From Stenocarpella maydis (Eukaryota; Ascomycota; Sordariomycetes; Diaporthales; Diaporthaceae): DNA of 64,000 nucleotides. Location: positions 328,988 to 392,987 of the forward strand of contig NQMI01000027.1 of NCBI GenBank assembly GCA_002270565.1. The letters are read 5' to 3'. The position numbers and the translations under genes are program-made. A model generated the notes under the pieces. It did no database searches, was not told the DNA's origin, and saw only the letters and a program-made list of their open reading frames with translations. Shown piece by piece: positions 12,472-25,788 of this stretch (within the stretch, counting starts at the first letter, position 1; every line of letters starts with the position of its first letter).

Positions 12472-14173
12472 ATGAGATGTTGTAAAACACTAGTGACATC
12501 CCATGACCTCCCATATCAGATGTTGTCATATCCTCCTGGCTGACCAGAGATATACCTAAGTAGTTATGCATATTGATATAGACCCACTCAACCAATGGCC
12601 TCAACCCCAGTGTGGTAGATCTGCTGCCACCACAAACGCTAAGAACTTTGACTCGTGGCTTGGATGAGGCCAGTGGCGATTTCCTGGGCGCCTTGACAGG
12701 ACCAACCGCCATTTGCGATGTTTACTCGCCGTGAACCCTGCGTGCGTGCCGTTCACATGCCAATCACAAGCTACCAAGAGGCTAGGTGAGCTACCCTCAC
12801 TGTCGCTCAAGGCTACCACCACCACGTGATTAAAGTTACCATATGACCTTGACATTTGAACAAATAGATGTCACCTAGTAGTTACATTAATCATAGCTAA
12901 CGTGTTACCAACAAATCATCAGTCTCGTTAGAGGGTACATGAATTAACAGAAGCCATGCACAGTCGGATTCATGATCCGGCCCGACCCGAGGCCACCATG
13001 TGGCAGCGCTATCAAGAAGCGCAAAACGCGCCATGCCATGACGTGGTGATGTGTTTGTACCGGACGCTCGACTGAGGGCCACTGTGTTCATTTTGAGATA
13101 CAAGTTCATTCTGAGGGTTAGAGTCGGATTCAGGACTGGTAGTTCCGCATGCAAGTCGGTAGTGGATGATCGTAGAGAGCTGAAATGAGTGTGCTCTCAT
13201 TTGATTGGACGCTGGTTCTTATATGTAGAGAGCAGGGGAAAAGAGAGAGCCTCTCAGAGTGCCACTCAATACTTGTGCAGATCCGTGGAGTGATTGAACA
13301 TGGTTGTGGGTCTATTCAGCATCAACTACCTAACCTGACATCATGTTCATGACAAGCATCTAATGTACCCCATTGTCAATGGCGCCTAACCTCAAGTGCT
13401 TACGTCGAAACCATGTTGTATGCCTGTCTTAGCGGTGATGTCTCCCTAGACTTCCTTCTTTCCAACCAGCCTCGTCATGCGAAATGCAAGGAGCAGTTAC
13501 CTGAGCGACTTCACTTGAGCTTTGAAGAAATTGACACAAAGGGGTCTCAAAATCAAAGAGTAATGCGGTCGCCATTATGGCTGACGATAGGTGTCTGGGT
13601 GTCCCCTCACTGTCTTTCCCGAACGAGGTTGTTTCGCCGTGCCAGTTACTTGAAGGGTGGCCAACGATCTCGGGGTTGCGCTGGGCAGCACAAGAGAGGC
13701 AAAACTGATGAGAAATGAAGCAAACGATAGTTGATTGTTGGTTGTTAAGGAGAAGAATCCTCACACTATCGAACGCTCAGAAGGAGCCTACTTGGAGGGC
13801 TAATATGTGTACAGACAAGTGAGCATTACTTAGGAAATTGTGCTATTCACCCTGATACGCTGATCTTCGCCCAAGGAGAAATCTCAAGTGTTCATATGCA
13901 GGTTCAAGGAGGAGCAAAACGAAGTACAACATGCTGCGTCCATTTTCAGGACTAAAAGACCGATCCAACTAGCCCACAATTGCTTTGAATGCTCTTACCA
14001 TTGTATATCGTATTGGAAAAAGCCATGGATCAAGTCCACTCAATGGTGCCCCGCGCTTTATCAGCGAGCTTGGGCATGTTCAGCATCTTGTTGAGTACCT
14101 CTGATAGGACCTAGTCAGCAAAATAGAGGATGAAGTGTAGGGACTTCCAAAAAGCCAAGTGATTTATTGCTAT

Positions 14174-17100
14174 CTAATTTGTAAAGTCTTTCGTGTAGAC
14201 CGTCCTCTTATGCAACCTGGGGTATGTTGAAGCCCCAGGTGCGTCCATAGCCTGGATCAGTTCTGCCACTGCAGGATGCATCCCAGCTGTTGTTGCCTTT
14301 GTAATCCATGCTTGCATCGGAAGTATATTAAACGACTCTTTCCCGGCATCATTGACTGTCCCAGTGAGCCCTCCGTTCCCTTTCAACTTTTCGATGTAGT
14401 CGTTTCGCAGTAAGTACTCTGAACTCTCCATGCCCTCGAAGGGAATTACGATGTCGCCCACCTCATGCACAAAGCGTATACCTCCTTGTAAATCATCGAC
14501 AAACACCTCCCGCAGTATTCCCTTGCAGACACTGTCAACCAGCACAAGATCCAAGGCTCCACGGACGTTACTCCCAATCTTGGGTACCGCCTTTAACTGT
14601 CGTACATATTGAAGCAAAGAATTGACCCAGTCGAGCCTCGACCGAGCCTCTTGTGCGTCCCAAGTCCCTGTTTCGCGAAGAATTGTTGATGGTCTGTGAA
14701 TGGACACACGAAGTCTGGGCTCAACATCTTCAACAACTTTCTGCAATAGTCTTTCGCTCACCCATTTGGAACACATGTAACCGAAATTAAGGAACTCCGT
14801 TGTTGGTGGTGTGTCAGCCACAGAAACCTCGGGAAAGACAGGAACAGCTGTGTCGGGGAAACCGCCCTCTTGTACATTGTGGGCAGCACCGTTATTTTGA
14901 GAGCAGTACAGCACTGCAAGCCCCGCGGAGGAAACATAGTGTATCGGGACCAGTCGCGGTAGGCAGAGCGCGATGAGAGCTGTCGTAGACCCGACGTTGC
15001 TTTCCTTCAAAGCAGCGTAAGTCTTCATATGAGATGTATCGGCACCGTTGTGAATCACAGCGTCAGCTTCTGAGAAAATTGAAGCGGCTTGCTCAGGGGT
15101 TAGTCCAAGTGATGGCTGAGACAGGTCTCCTTCGTAGTATGACAAGCGGCTGTCACTTGTCGGGAGCTCTCCAGAGGCGAGGCGTGATGGTAACCTCCGA
15201 ACAGCTAAGCAAATTATCCTCTGAACACCTGGGTGCGAAAGGATGTGACTGAGCAAGTGACGTCCGAGGAGGCCTGTGACTCCAGTTAGGATGATAACAC
15301 GTGGAGGTCTGGCTGCAGGAAGTGCTCCGGATGATGGTGATGTCTTCAAGATAAATGTAGGCGGGCGGGACTCGGTATTCCAGTCGATCATCACCCCATT
15401 GGCATGGGGGCGCTTGCCTTCAGATACCCTCATCGATCTTGATTCAACTCCATTGGCATGTTCAGTGTCCATAACTCCATTCTCTTGGATCAAGCCTGGT
15501 AGCAAGGCAACCGGCACCAGGGCTGCAGCGTGCTCAACTAGCGCCCCCAGGGTCTCATTGCTCATGATTCTTAGGACCGGGATACCAACTTGCAGAGTCT
15601 TGCGAAACCATGACACCACATCCACAGAGACAAGCGAATCCAGCCCGATTTCGTTGCTTCTCGAGGCCATCAGATCATCATCGGACATGCTGATCCGGAG
15701 GTCACTGCGCAATTGCGCGGCGAATGCCTCTCTCACAACCGCCACCACGTCTCGAGGCGACTTACAGGTGACGAGACGATCGGCGACAGATACCACATCT
15801 TCGGTCGAGTTCGCGGTGCCGTTAATATGGTCCTGTGCTCGTCCCCAGTGGGAAATAAACGATGAGAATTTGGGGTTCGAGTACCATAGCGGCGCGTTGG
15901 GGACATCAAAGGGCACGTCCGACACTCCCGTGGAGATCTCAGGCCCATGCGGGCTGTCCAGGCGACACGCATCAATAGCCTCACAGATGGACATGCACCA
16001 GTCATCCTCGGAGAGGCGCATCATATGCAACTTCTCGACTATCTGGTCCAGGGCCCGGCGTGACTCGCGCTCCATGTACCCAGCCCCAACGATAGCTCCC
16101 CCGTTGACGGCGGCTGCTCGAAGGCCTCGCTTCCGGCGGTTGGCAGCCAGACTACACATGAAGGTGTTGGCTGCTGCGTAGTTTGCCTGGCCCCAGTTGC
16201 CGATTACACAGTTGATCGAGGAGATGAGGACAAAGAAGTCGAGGTCGACACCTGCGAATATACGGTCCAGATGAAGGCTTCCGTTGACTTTCGGTCTAAG
16301 CACGTCTGTAAGCTGATCGAATGACATGTTGCGTATCGAGGTGTCACGTAGGACCATGGCGCCATTGATGACACCAGCGATGGGAGGCATTGAATGGCAT
16401 ATAGTCCGATGAGCAGCCTTCAGCGCAGACTCGTCCGTCACGTCGCATGCGAGCACAACGACAACGGCACCTTTGCGTGCGTGCGAAGCAATCCAGTCGG
16501 GGGACACATGGGGACTCCTGCTTGTCATGACGACCTGTCTGGCGCCCTTCTTGATCATCCAATCTACCAGTGACAACCCCAGGGCACCGGTCATGCCGAG
16601 GACCCAATATGTGTTTCCAGAGCTGCGGAACATTGGTTCAATGTCCAACCGGGAAATCTGAACTGGTATCGGTGAGACGTCTGTCCAGTCTATTACTGAT
16701 AGTGGATCGGAATAGCAGCATTCTCCGCGAGCAAGGGCGTCGAGACGGAGTAAGGGTGGATCAATGCTGGCATTCCTGGTCGGCGCGTCTGCTTGGGCGA
16801 ATTTGAGGCTTTGTCGCAGGAAATTCCCAAGGATAGTGGCCGATGAAGATGGAAGCGACACACCACCACAGCCCACATAGGCATTGGAGAAGAGTTCTCG
16901 GGCTTTAATAATGATTGGGAAACCTCTTGATCCCTTTCTGGAGATAGACGTGATGGCCTCCTCGATAAGTGAACTGTTGCCCGTCGCACTGCTGGAAAGG
17001 TCAACGAACGCTGCTATTTCGATGAGCTGGAGAGTTTCTTCAATCTCATATTGGCTGGCGTTGCAAGCCAGCGTGATCCAGGAGTCCGGTATTGAGCCAC

Positions 17101-20100
17101 AACCCATCCGATCAGAGTCTGCTGCGAAGACTATCCGAACGTCCATATGTCGTGCCTGTGCAGCCAAGGCTTCGGCGATCGTGATGGATGAGTTGTACGC
17201 CATGATAGTCTGGCCGCTGTGCAGAGTGTCCAGAACAGACATCGCGAGAATATGAGCGGCTGTCGATTGCAACAGCTGGGCAATGGAGACTTTTGTGCCT
17301 TGGGCTTGCGGAAGGTAAACAACTGCACCCGAGGGTATCTTCACAATCGACGACAAAGATGGTACAAGAGCCAGCAATGTCTTCTGGGACTTGTTTTCCA
17401 TGCCATAGACCAGGTATCTGTGAGAAAACGGAGTTTTCAGCGCGGATATGACTGATTGCATCGTGTGCAGCTCTGTCACATCGGCCATGGAATCGAAACG
17501 TGGCCTCCAATGACTGCGCAATTCCTTTATCGTGCAACCACTGGAAGTGGGCTGGATGATCACTGGTGAGAGCTTTATATCCTGGTCGCGGATTACTGAC
17601 CGGTTCACTGAGTTATATCGATCGTTCAGCTCCGGGATAGGTCGTTGTCGTGCCAGCAATTGTCGTTGAGCCCGATCAATAACAATCTCAGGCTCGACAC
17701 TCCAGAGGACTGTTTCTCCTGTATGTTCATTTGCGGACATTTGGAAGCGAACCAGGATCTCGGCAATGGCTTTTGGGTCCGCACACTCCGGGTCTGCGAT
17801 GTCGAGCTGCTGTAGCCTAAGGTCTGGCGTCTCGTTGGCTGCACACCGACCGAAGCCGACCGTCATATTGGAATACGGCTCATCTTCTAGCCGACCGCTC
17901 GTAACCCACAATAGTGTCTTTCCGGACGAAAACATGTTCTTGAGCACATCGAATACTGGTTCTGTGATCTCCTTGAAGATGGGTTGGTCGAGCTCGGAAA
18001 GGCTGATGACTGTCGACTTGGGATCAATGAGTGAGAAGTCTATATCCATCATACCGTTGAAAGTGTGTATCGAAGAAGCGAGATTGCTCTTGGTGAAGAT
18101 ATCGTTGATCGCCTGAACCAGACGAGAAGAACGCCTCGTTATTCCACCCACAATGACCAGGCTGGGTATTAGAGGCATAGCCCGTGGAGACGAAGCTAGA
18201 GGCTCCCGCAAGAGCTCGACTCGATCATTCACGGCCTGGGAAAGGAATGGGAAGGTATTAAATGTCTCACAGAAGTCGGCCGGGGGCTTCTGGTCGACGC
18301 CAGAGAAGCCGTTAGATCTGAGAAGCGTATCCCATTCTTCAGGCGTGACATGAGGCGAAAGGCTGCGCCCTGTTTCAGCGCCCAACCACCACCCAGGAAG
18401 AGTCCCGAAAATGTACCCACTACTGGCGACACTGTATTTTCCATCTTCGTACCCCTCGCCCACGACTAGGAACCCCCCAGGCCGTAGGAGCTTATGGATG
18501 TTGCGCAGACATTGCGCTAGATCGCTGGTGGCGTGGATGACGAAAAACGCGACAATGAGATCGTAGTCACCCTCTCGAAATCCTTGCTCAATGGGGTCTT
18601 TCTCGGCGTCAAGGGTTTTGAATATCATCCGTGTGTTGTGCCGAGAGAACGCAGTTGCGGCCGTCTTGAAGAAGCCGGCTGAGATATCGGTGTAAGTATA
18701 CGAGGCGAAACTTGGCCCGATCTCCTTAAAGATTGTCTTAGTAGCACCACCCGTGCCAGCGCCTGAAAGAAGTATTAGAAATTTCGTAGGTTATGATTAT
18801 TGGAAATGGAGACAATGACCGAGGGCTCACATACCAAGCTCCAGCATATTCATATGTGGGTATCGATCAACGAGTTGTTGAACTACTCTGGCCACCCAGC
18901 GACTCGTCTCGCTCAGTCCGAAGCCACGCGCGTAGTATCGATCAAGGATATCACTCCCGTCAGCTCGAAAGACCTCGAGCATATTGGCGTCGCCCATGAG
19001 CACTCGCGATATATGAGAGCCAACGAGGTGCATGATCTCAACGTCAGGCAGATGATGATAAGGTTCACTGGCTTTCAGGATGCCTTCTATGGTATCATCG
19101 CGCCAAGCACCTTCCGCCCACTTGTGCTGACCTGTGTCCACCAGAGACGTGATATGCCGAGCAAACGCCAGATACCTGTTGTGTGGAAATTTAGACCTCT
19201 GAGGATGGTCCTGCGCCACCTCACTGTCGATCTTTCTCAAGTAGAATGTCGCGATCCTTTCCAGCAGTTGTTCAATTTCCCGATGGCTCTTTGACATGTC
19301 TATACCAGATGCGGCTGCTAGCCCGTCTGGTTGGCTGTCTATCCAGCATACTTTGGAGAATACGCGACGATCTTGTTCAGTTGTTCCTTCGCCAAACGGC
19401 ATGAATGTCCCCTCATGCACTTGAATTGCTACGTTGGGGCTTTTACTGCTGCACACGTCAACATGTCCAGCGACGCCACGCTCGCCAGCCTCTCTCGGTA
19501 TAATGACTGCATCTGCGGTTAGAAATGCACCATCGGTCCTGTTTCGCGCGCAACATAAGGCCGGATTCACCCTGATACGTTTGATGCTGGTTGGGAGGTG
19601 CAGAGCTCGTAACTGCTCATCATAAGGATAGCTATATGCCAGCAGCAAAGACTGCAAAGCCCCATCGAGGTCTACAGGGTGCACGAGTAGCTGCTGGTGC
19701 TCGTCATCAGTGGCCGCTTTCGCCTTCACTCGACAACTGGCAATGCCATTCCTGCGCTTCAAGGCGTCGAGAGAGCAAAACCGGTCACTGAAGTTGTAAC
19801 CCAGGCCATCAAGCGCGGCATAGAAGCGCTCCGACTCGACGTCGATCATATGGGGTGTTGGCGGCCTCTTCAGGGGAAGGAGTGACACATCAGGCTCTCC
19901 CAAAATCACCTCGAGGTCGCTGCTTGCAACAAGCGTCAATTTTCCGGCGAGGGTGGCGGAATATGTGAATCGAGCGGTTATTCGGCTGCGTGACTTTTGA
20001 GCGATTTCTGCCGCCGACACCATGACTTCAACGCCGCGAGCATGATCCAGCACGACGGCTTGGTGAATGACAAAGTCTTTCAGCTCGATGAGTCGTACAT

Positions 20101-23100
20101 CTTCTCCCGCGTTCGCTGCGAGCATTCTCGCAGCTTCAAATCCCGTGGCTAGGTAGCCAGCCATGGGAAATACCACTTGTCCTTGAACCCGGTGCCCCGA
20201 GAGCCACTCCATTTCACTCACACGGAGCAGGTGTTTCCAGCTCATACAGTGAGGGGCGGAGTCCATCGACTCATTTCCAAGGAGGGGGTTGACAGGATGC
20301 TGTCGTAGTCGGAGCTGTCGTGAGCTGCGAGACTCGTGCCAGTATCTGGTTTTGTGGTCCCACGGGTATGTAGGGAGGTTTTTGATCATCCTGAATGTAT
20401 CTGTTTTGCCGGTAACCGCTCGCTGATATCTTTCGATGTCCGCCCGTTCATGACCCAGATACGACCATAGGAGTCCGAGAGCTGTTGAAACGGCCTCCAT
20501 TGCATCGACTTCTCTGTACAGAAGCCCAGTGTAGGGGATTTCCTTACCAAGTACCAGTTGCACCGTCTGCATTGCTGGCCCCTTGAGCGCGGGATGCGCA
20601 CCCAGTTCAATCGCTAGACATGGACCGGAGCGATCCGTCAGGGCACGCTCCAGGGCTTGAAAAAAGAGAACAGGCCGTGTCATGTTATCCGCCCAGTATG
20701 TGTCTCCAAGGCCTGATATTGCGTCATTGACAGTTCCGTCAAAGACACTGGAATACCAGGTGGGAGCGTTCGCTTTAGGTTTTAGCGGACTAACGCCAGA
20801 GCGCCGGAGCGAAGTCATGTACGGTTCCACACACGCCGACATTAGAGGTGAGTGGTAGGCTTTGTCGACTCTCAGTCGTCTGTGAAACTTCTTCTCGTCA
20901 TCCAGCACCAGCTGGAGCCCGGCAATGGCGTCTTCGTCCCCGGAAACTGTAACGCTTGATGGAGAGTTGACTGCTGCAAGTACGACGCGGCCTGCGAAGA
21001 CCCTGTCTGCGCACAGCTCAGTGGCATCCTCACTCGTGGTCCCAACTGCCAACATGGCTCCTCGGGTTGCTCGGCTTGCATGGAAACCTCGGAAATAGGC
21101 GACAAGGAGGGCATCTCGGGCAGAGAGGAAGCCAGCCGCGTAGGCAGCTGCTATTTCTCCCGAGGAGTGTCCGACTACTTTGTTGACCTGCACTCCAGCT
21201 AGTCGGAGGAGATCGACCAGCATAATCTGGACAGCCGTGGCAAGAGGCTGGGCTATAGCGGCCTCTTGCATCCGTGATGATGATGAGGCGGCGAGAATCT
21301 CTTCTCGTAGAGACCACAGTGGACGCTCCTCTTCACTTATTTCAGCAAGGTATGATTCGAGTTTTTGGACCATCCCGCTCGCAAGCTCAGACTGTTCGAT
21401 TAGCTCAGCTCCCATGCGCGCGTACTGCGCTCCTTGGCCGGTGAATATGCCAAGTAGTTGGGTCCTGCTTTCTGGCAGTGCCTTGACAGCAATGATCGGG
21501 TCCTTGTCTAGACCCGCGCGGATCTTGTCCCTTAGTGATGCCGTAGACGAAGCAGAGAACGACACGCGCCATGGCAGAATGGATCTGCGTTGCAGCAAAA
21601 CCCATGCAAGATGATAAGGCTCTATGCTGGCCCCATCTCCTTCTAGAAATCCTAAGTAAGCAGCGAGCACAGCACGAAGCGACTCTCTGGACGCAGCAGA
21701 GAAAGCGAAGGGTATTGGCAGTCCCGTTTTCACCAACTTGGTTTCCCCATTCGGCAAAGGCTTTTCGTCGTAGCTTTCGAGTATGGCGTGCGCGTTGGCG
21801 CCTCCAAAACCAAAGCTATTTACACTGGCTCTTTTCACCGTGTTGACCGCTGGCCACGGCTTTGCTTCTTTCAGGATCTTGACGTTCTGGTAGAATGGCG
21901 CCACCTTGTCACTGAGCTGGTCGAAGAGCATGTTCGGAGGAACGCACGAGTCCTGTAATGCCAGGGAGGCCTTGAGTATAGCGGAGATCCCGGCGGTTCC
22001 CTCTGTGTGCCCAAGTACCGTCTTGATAGAACCGACGTAAAGTGGCACGGCATCTGGTGTTCGAGTGGCGGAGAAGACACGGTATATAGCCTCAGCCTCG
22101 ATGGGGTCCCCGGCAGGCGTTCCCGTACCGTGCGCCTCAAAATACTGGGGCTGGTCATCCGGACTGGCCAGGTCCAGACCAGCACGGGCATAGGTCGACC
22201 GAATTAGTGCTTCCTGCGCTGCTGCACTTGGCATTGTCAGGCCACCAGGGGTAGCACCATCCGTATTTAGCCCCGTCTCTCTTATGATACACTCGATGTG
22301 ATCTCCGTCTTCCAGCGCAGCGCTGAGTGTCTTGAGCACGATGGCTGCCACACCCTCGCCGCGAGCGTAGCCATTGGCTCCCTTGTCCCACATCCGCCCC
22401 AGACCATCCGGAGAGAGCATTCCAAGCTTGCTCTCGACGATGAAACTCTCAGGTCCAAGGATGAGGTTTGCACCACTTGCAATGGCTGTTCTTGACTCTC
22501 TGGAGCGAAGGGCTTGAACGGCCATGTGGACTGCCACGAGACTCGAGGAGCAAGCCGTGTCGAGTGAGATCGAGGGACCATGCCAGTCATAGAAATACGA
22601 GATCCGATTGGCGAGGATACTTCCTATTACATGTTAACCCACTGCTAGAAATTCTACCTAGGTAGATGGATGTATTTCGCCTCGACCCAGGAGACTTAAA
22701 GTGAGGAACTCTAGGGAAGAATTATACTGACTGCCAGTACCGGTTGGGTAATACTGTGGCATGTCGTGGAGGTCACGCAGAAGCATGGCCCCGTAGTCAT
22801 CAAACATGGACCCGACATAGACGGCTGTATCACTTCCCTTCAGGCGGTCTACTGGCATGCCCCCTGACTCCAGAGCTTCAAAGACGACCTCCAGCAGTAG
22901 ACGCTGTTGTGGATCCATTGCCTCTGCCTCAGCCGGCTTAATTCCGAAGAAGCCAGCATCGAATGCGGCCGGGTCTTCCTCGAGGAGGTAGGCGTGACGC
23001 ACATTAGCGTGCCCATGGTATGCACCGTTGGGGTGGTAGAAGCCGTCCGGGTTGAAACGACTGTCTGGCAGGATGCGACGGAGGTCTCGTGGCTCCTGGA

Positions 23101-23248
23101 GGAGCCGCCACAGCTTGGACGGCGAGGAGGCGCCCCCTGCGAGGCGACAAGCGCTACCCACTACCGCAATGGGCTCCTGAGGAGGAGGAGAAGGTGGCGT
23201 GGGGTACATGATAGGGTCGTAAGCGTGAACTTTTCTCATGAGCCACAC
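14174..23248 (-). CDS. Reducing iterative PKS, KS-AT-DH-MT-psiKR-KR-ACP-R (no ER)
   Basis: Exons 23248-22732, 22623-18835, 18762-14174 give 2964 aa; both junctions restore conserved motifs ([15 protein letters not shown] in KS and LELGAGTGG in MT). Domains: KS ~25-450 with DTACSSSL (Cys197), EAHGTGT and [10 protein letters not shown] ~560-870 with GHSSG; DH ~945-1240 with [10 protein letters not shown] (His983) and DLDGALQ; C-methyltransferase ~1390-1600; structural psi-KR ~1640-2100 with no NADPH-binding ER between; KR ~2155-2340 with GMTGALG and a Y-x3-N active site; ACP with GLDSL (Ser2478); terminal SDR-type thioester reductase ~2590-2830 with GVTGLLG and YMCSK. It builds a C-methylated reduced chain from malonyl units. 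By family, the R domain releases an aldehyde or alcohol, as in betaenone-type synthases. Missing ER activity is probably supplied by the trans-ER at 34919-36376. There is no NRPS portion on this protein. Confidence 0.95.
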
Positions 23249-23883
23249 AGCTTGCTATGCCAGATGAGAGCCACAACGCGGCCAAACTGAGTTTGAATCA
23301 GTGGCACGGCAGAGGAAGGATTGCAGCAATGGCAGAATTCTTGGGAAAGGATATCTGAGCATTCATTGCGAGAGAAAGCTAGCTTCCCGACTACGAAGAG
23401 TTAACGGACAGCGCCCCTGGACCGAGCTGTTTACCGATTTGTGTCCTGATAGTGTCTCGGACGTTTGCCCAGAGGCAGTTCGCTGGGGAAGCACCGATTG
23501 CGGGACATACGCAAGCATCGGGCGGGAGATAACCTCTGGTTACACGCATGTAATCCGCACAGGGGGTGTGGGCTCATCAACTCCTCTCTCACTCAAGTGT
23601 GCCCGTTGAACCGAGCCCTGGTTTTTATGCTCCGAAATCAGGCAGCTCTAACGGTCGTCACTGATGCATGGGGCCCGGCGATTCGCCCATGTTGTAAATT
23701 GCGCCGGAGGCTGTCAACGCGGGCAAGCACCTTCAGTGTTGGTTACCAGTAGAGGCTTGTGATGGAGTAGGCTGGTGGCTTCGGAGTCAGCGCAGTCTGC
23801 GGCTGATAGTAGATTCTCGGTCTGGTGTACCTATGAGCACTTCTGCTCTGCTCTAGTGGAAATCCTACCGCACTAGATACCGC
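23249..23883. other. PKS upstream region
   Basis: 635 bp between the PKS start and the 3' end of the methyltransferase gene. No gene is seen. On the minus strand an A-rich CATAAAAAC box lies near 23621-23631, about 375 bp before the PKS ATG. An 11-mer TCGGTCTGGTG at 23817-23827 also occurs upstream of the NRPS at 47031-47041. Confidence 0.45.
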
Positions 23884-24820
23884 CTAAGCTTTTTGGATAA
23901 GAATTTCACCATGTAACATCCCTAGGATGGCGCCATCCGCAGCGGCCCACTCCTCCCATGCAGCTACCATCTCCTGCAGGTCGTCCTCGGTAGCTAGCTT
24001 GGAACTCAGTCCAACACTCCGCAGACGACCCTTGCTAAGCGCGTCAATCATACCCTGGGCTTCAGAATCCTCCAGGTCAGCAAAGGTCAGACGCGGCGGG
24101 ATAGTTATCAAGAAAAGAGGGGAAACATGTCAGCAGCAACAACAACAAGAGCAAACGCCCACCCGACTTACCCCAAACCTTCCTCTCCTCCGGCTCTGAG
24201 TAGCACCAGGACCCAAGGCCCGGAGTGAGCTGCTCTCGACGGACCCCAGCCTGCAGCGCCCACGACAGCAGCTGCCGGCCTGCCTTTGGACTGCCCCCAG
24301 CCATGCGGATAAAGGAAGCCGTGAGGGTGTGGAACTTGGCCAGCCCAGGAAGGTCTGGCCACACGCACTCGGTCTCGAGGTCGCCCTCCCGCGCGGCTAT
24401 GATGCCTCCCGGCTTGGTGACCCGCACCATCTCGCGGATGGCGTCGGCGGGCCGTTTGAGGTGGGCGAGGACCTGGTGGCAGTGCGTCACGTCGAATGTT
24501 GAGTCCTCAAAGGGTAGGCCGGCGAGCACATCGGCCTGCTGGTAGTCGATGTTGGAGACCCCAGCCGTGTCAGCAACGGCCTTGGCACGTGGCAGGATAT
24601 CAGCCTTTATGTCGATGGCGGTGACGTGACCGCCGGGCTGGATTGCCTTGGCCAACGTGGCGGATATCGTGCCGGAACCAGCACCGACATCTAGCAATTT
24701 CAGGGTTGGGTTGGCCGTGTGGAGCTCTTTGAGTTTGGCTAGGAGATAGCCTGCACTATTCTCTGCCGTCCTCAACTCGTGGTGTATTGCCTGCGGTGGC
24801 GGAGTTCCAGATTCAGCCAT
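23884..24820 (-). CDS. UbiE/COQ5-type class I SAM methyltransferase
   Basis: Two exons, 24820-24172 and 24059-23884, give 274 aa. The donor GTAAGT is standard; the only in-frame acceptor I find is GAAG before 24059, so the junction is less certain than the rest. SAM-binding motif I is LLDVGAGSGT (~residues 42-51), followed by the acidic ITAID-like end of strand 2 and an HQVLAHLKRPADAIREMVRVTKPGG motif, typical of the UbiE family of small-molecule methyltransferases. The start at 24820 places the fold at the usual distance; an in-frame ATG at 24943 would add a Pro/Ser-rich leader. It is soluble and probably cytosolic. It lies tandem to the PKS on the same strand and is probably an O- or N-methyltransferase tailoring the product. 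Substrate cannot be read from sequence. About 100 bp upstream the minus strand has a TATTTATTT box. Confidence 0.85.
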
Positions 24821-25788
24821 GGTCAAGCTATGTGATGAAGTCGGAAGGGTATATTCCCCAGGTAAGGAGCTGTTGTGCGGCAAGTGTGTGCACCCGCTTA
24901 GGCGCACGGGAAAAGGTAAATAAATAGGGTCTAAGTCTGGCAATCCTTGTCAGAATGTCCCCTTTCAACCAGAAAACAGATGCCTAAGAGTTGAGACACG
25001 CCAAGTCATGGCAAACACCAGCCAACGTTGAAGATAACGTCCTTCCAGAAGGCTTCCCGTCGACCAGGCTTGCAGGCCGGCCCTCCCGGGGCTTAGGTCT
25101 GCTGCGCTTACCGAGACAGGTTCGGATGCAGCCCCCACCAATAGCCTGGAGAGGGAAAAGGACCGAACATGCCGCTTGTCAGAATTTAGGCGCCTTGCGT
25201 GGTTGTGTCTCAATAGAAAGCTTGTTGGTACACCTTGCATACGAGGCGTCCGGCTACCGACAGGCAATTGAGAACATGCATGTTAAGTCCATGTACCTCC
25301 TTCCCCCCCCCCCCCCCCACCACGCTATAGGACAACGTATTACGAGCTATCTATATGTTGCAAGGTTTGCGCGATCTCAGACTGAACATGTTTAAAGTTT
25401 ATAGTTATATGACGCCGTCTTCAACCACTTTCAGTTGATTGAGACTCATTTGGGGTGGTGAGGTGCATTGAGGGGGTAGCATTTGTGGGCAAGTACAAGA
25501 ACATGTTAGTGCTGACTGGGTGAAGGGGTTTCTAAAAACATCGCGGCACACAAAAACATGCTGAACACGGAGGTTGCAACGTTGCACTATCAACTCAGGA
25601 CGAACACCCTGCCTGTGCAGAACACTGCAGAGCTATCTGAGCACCCAGCAGAGTGTGGTCCAGGGTTCGATTCCTTCAGAGGCTACCGAGGCCTGCATCA
25701 CAAATGGACTCCGTCCCTCAGCTCGTGGGTGGGGGCCACCTCACAACCCCACCCCCAGTGGATTTCCTGCCCTGCACTGGTCAATTTG
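24821..25788. other. Intergenic, 968 bp
   Basis: Between the start of the methyltransferase and the 3' end of the membrane-protein gene. It holds a 16-base poly-C run at 25303-25318 and a weak tRNA-like fragment near 25614-25688 (rejected as a gene). No coding sequence is seen. Confidence 0.5.
25303..25318. repeat. Poly-C tract
   Basis: Sixteen consecutive C residues on the plus strand. Confidence 0.85.

Larger units (their letters stand above)
7305..14173. other. 6.9 kb gene-poor stretch
   Basis: No frame here shows a recognisable domain, and the longest ones (9906-10637 plus, 10081-10836 minus) overlap on opposite strands and have random-looking composition. The stretch separates the regulator's 5' end from the PKS 3' end. 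It holds a CTA/CTG repeat near 8627-8657, a TGAC repeat at 9084-9110, homopolymer C or G runs near 8459 and 11011, and a diverged direct duplication at 12284-12471. From about 12.4 kb base composition becomes less GC-rich, approaching that of the cluster. A long promoter or a non-coding RNA gene cannot be excluded. Confidence 0.55.

Noticed and set aside
14174..23248. Reading the PKS as a truncated PKS-NRPS hybrid
   Set aside because: The chain runs directly from ACP through a short linker to an R domain; no C, A or T remnants are present.
25614..25688. tRNA-like stretch with GGTTCGATTCC and partial acceptor pairing
   Set aside because: Acceptor and T-stem pairings contain mismatches, position 33 is not T, and no D-arm fits; at best a decayed tRNA fragment.
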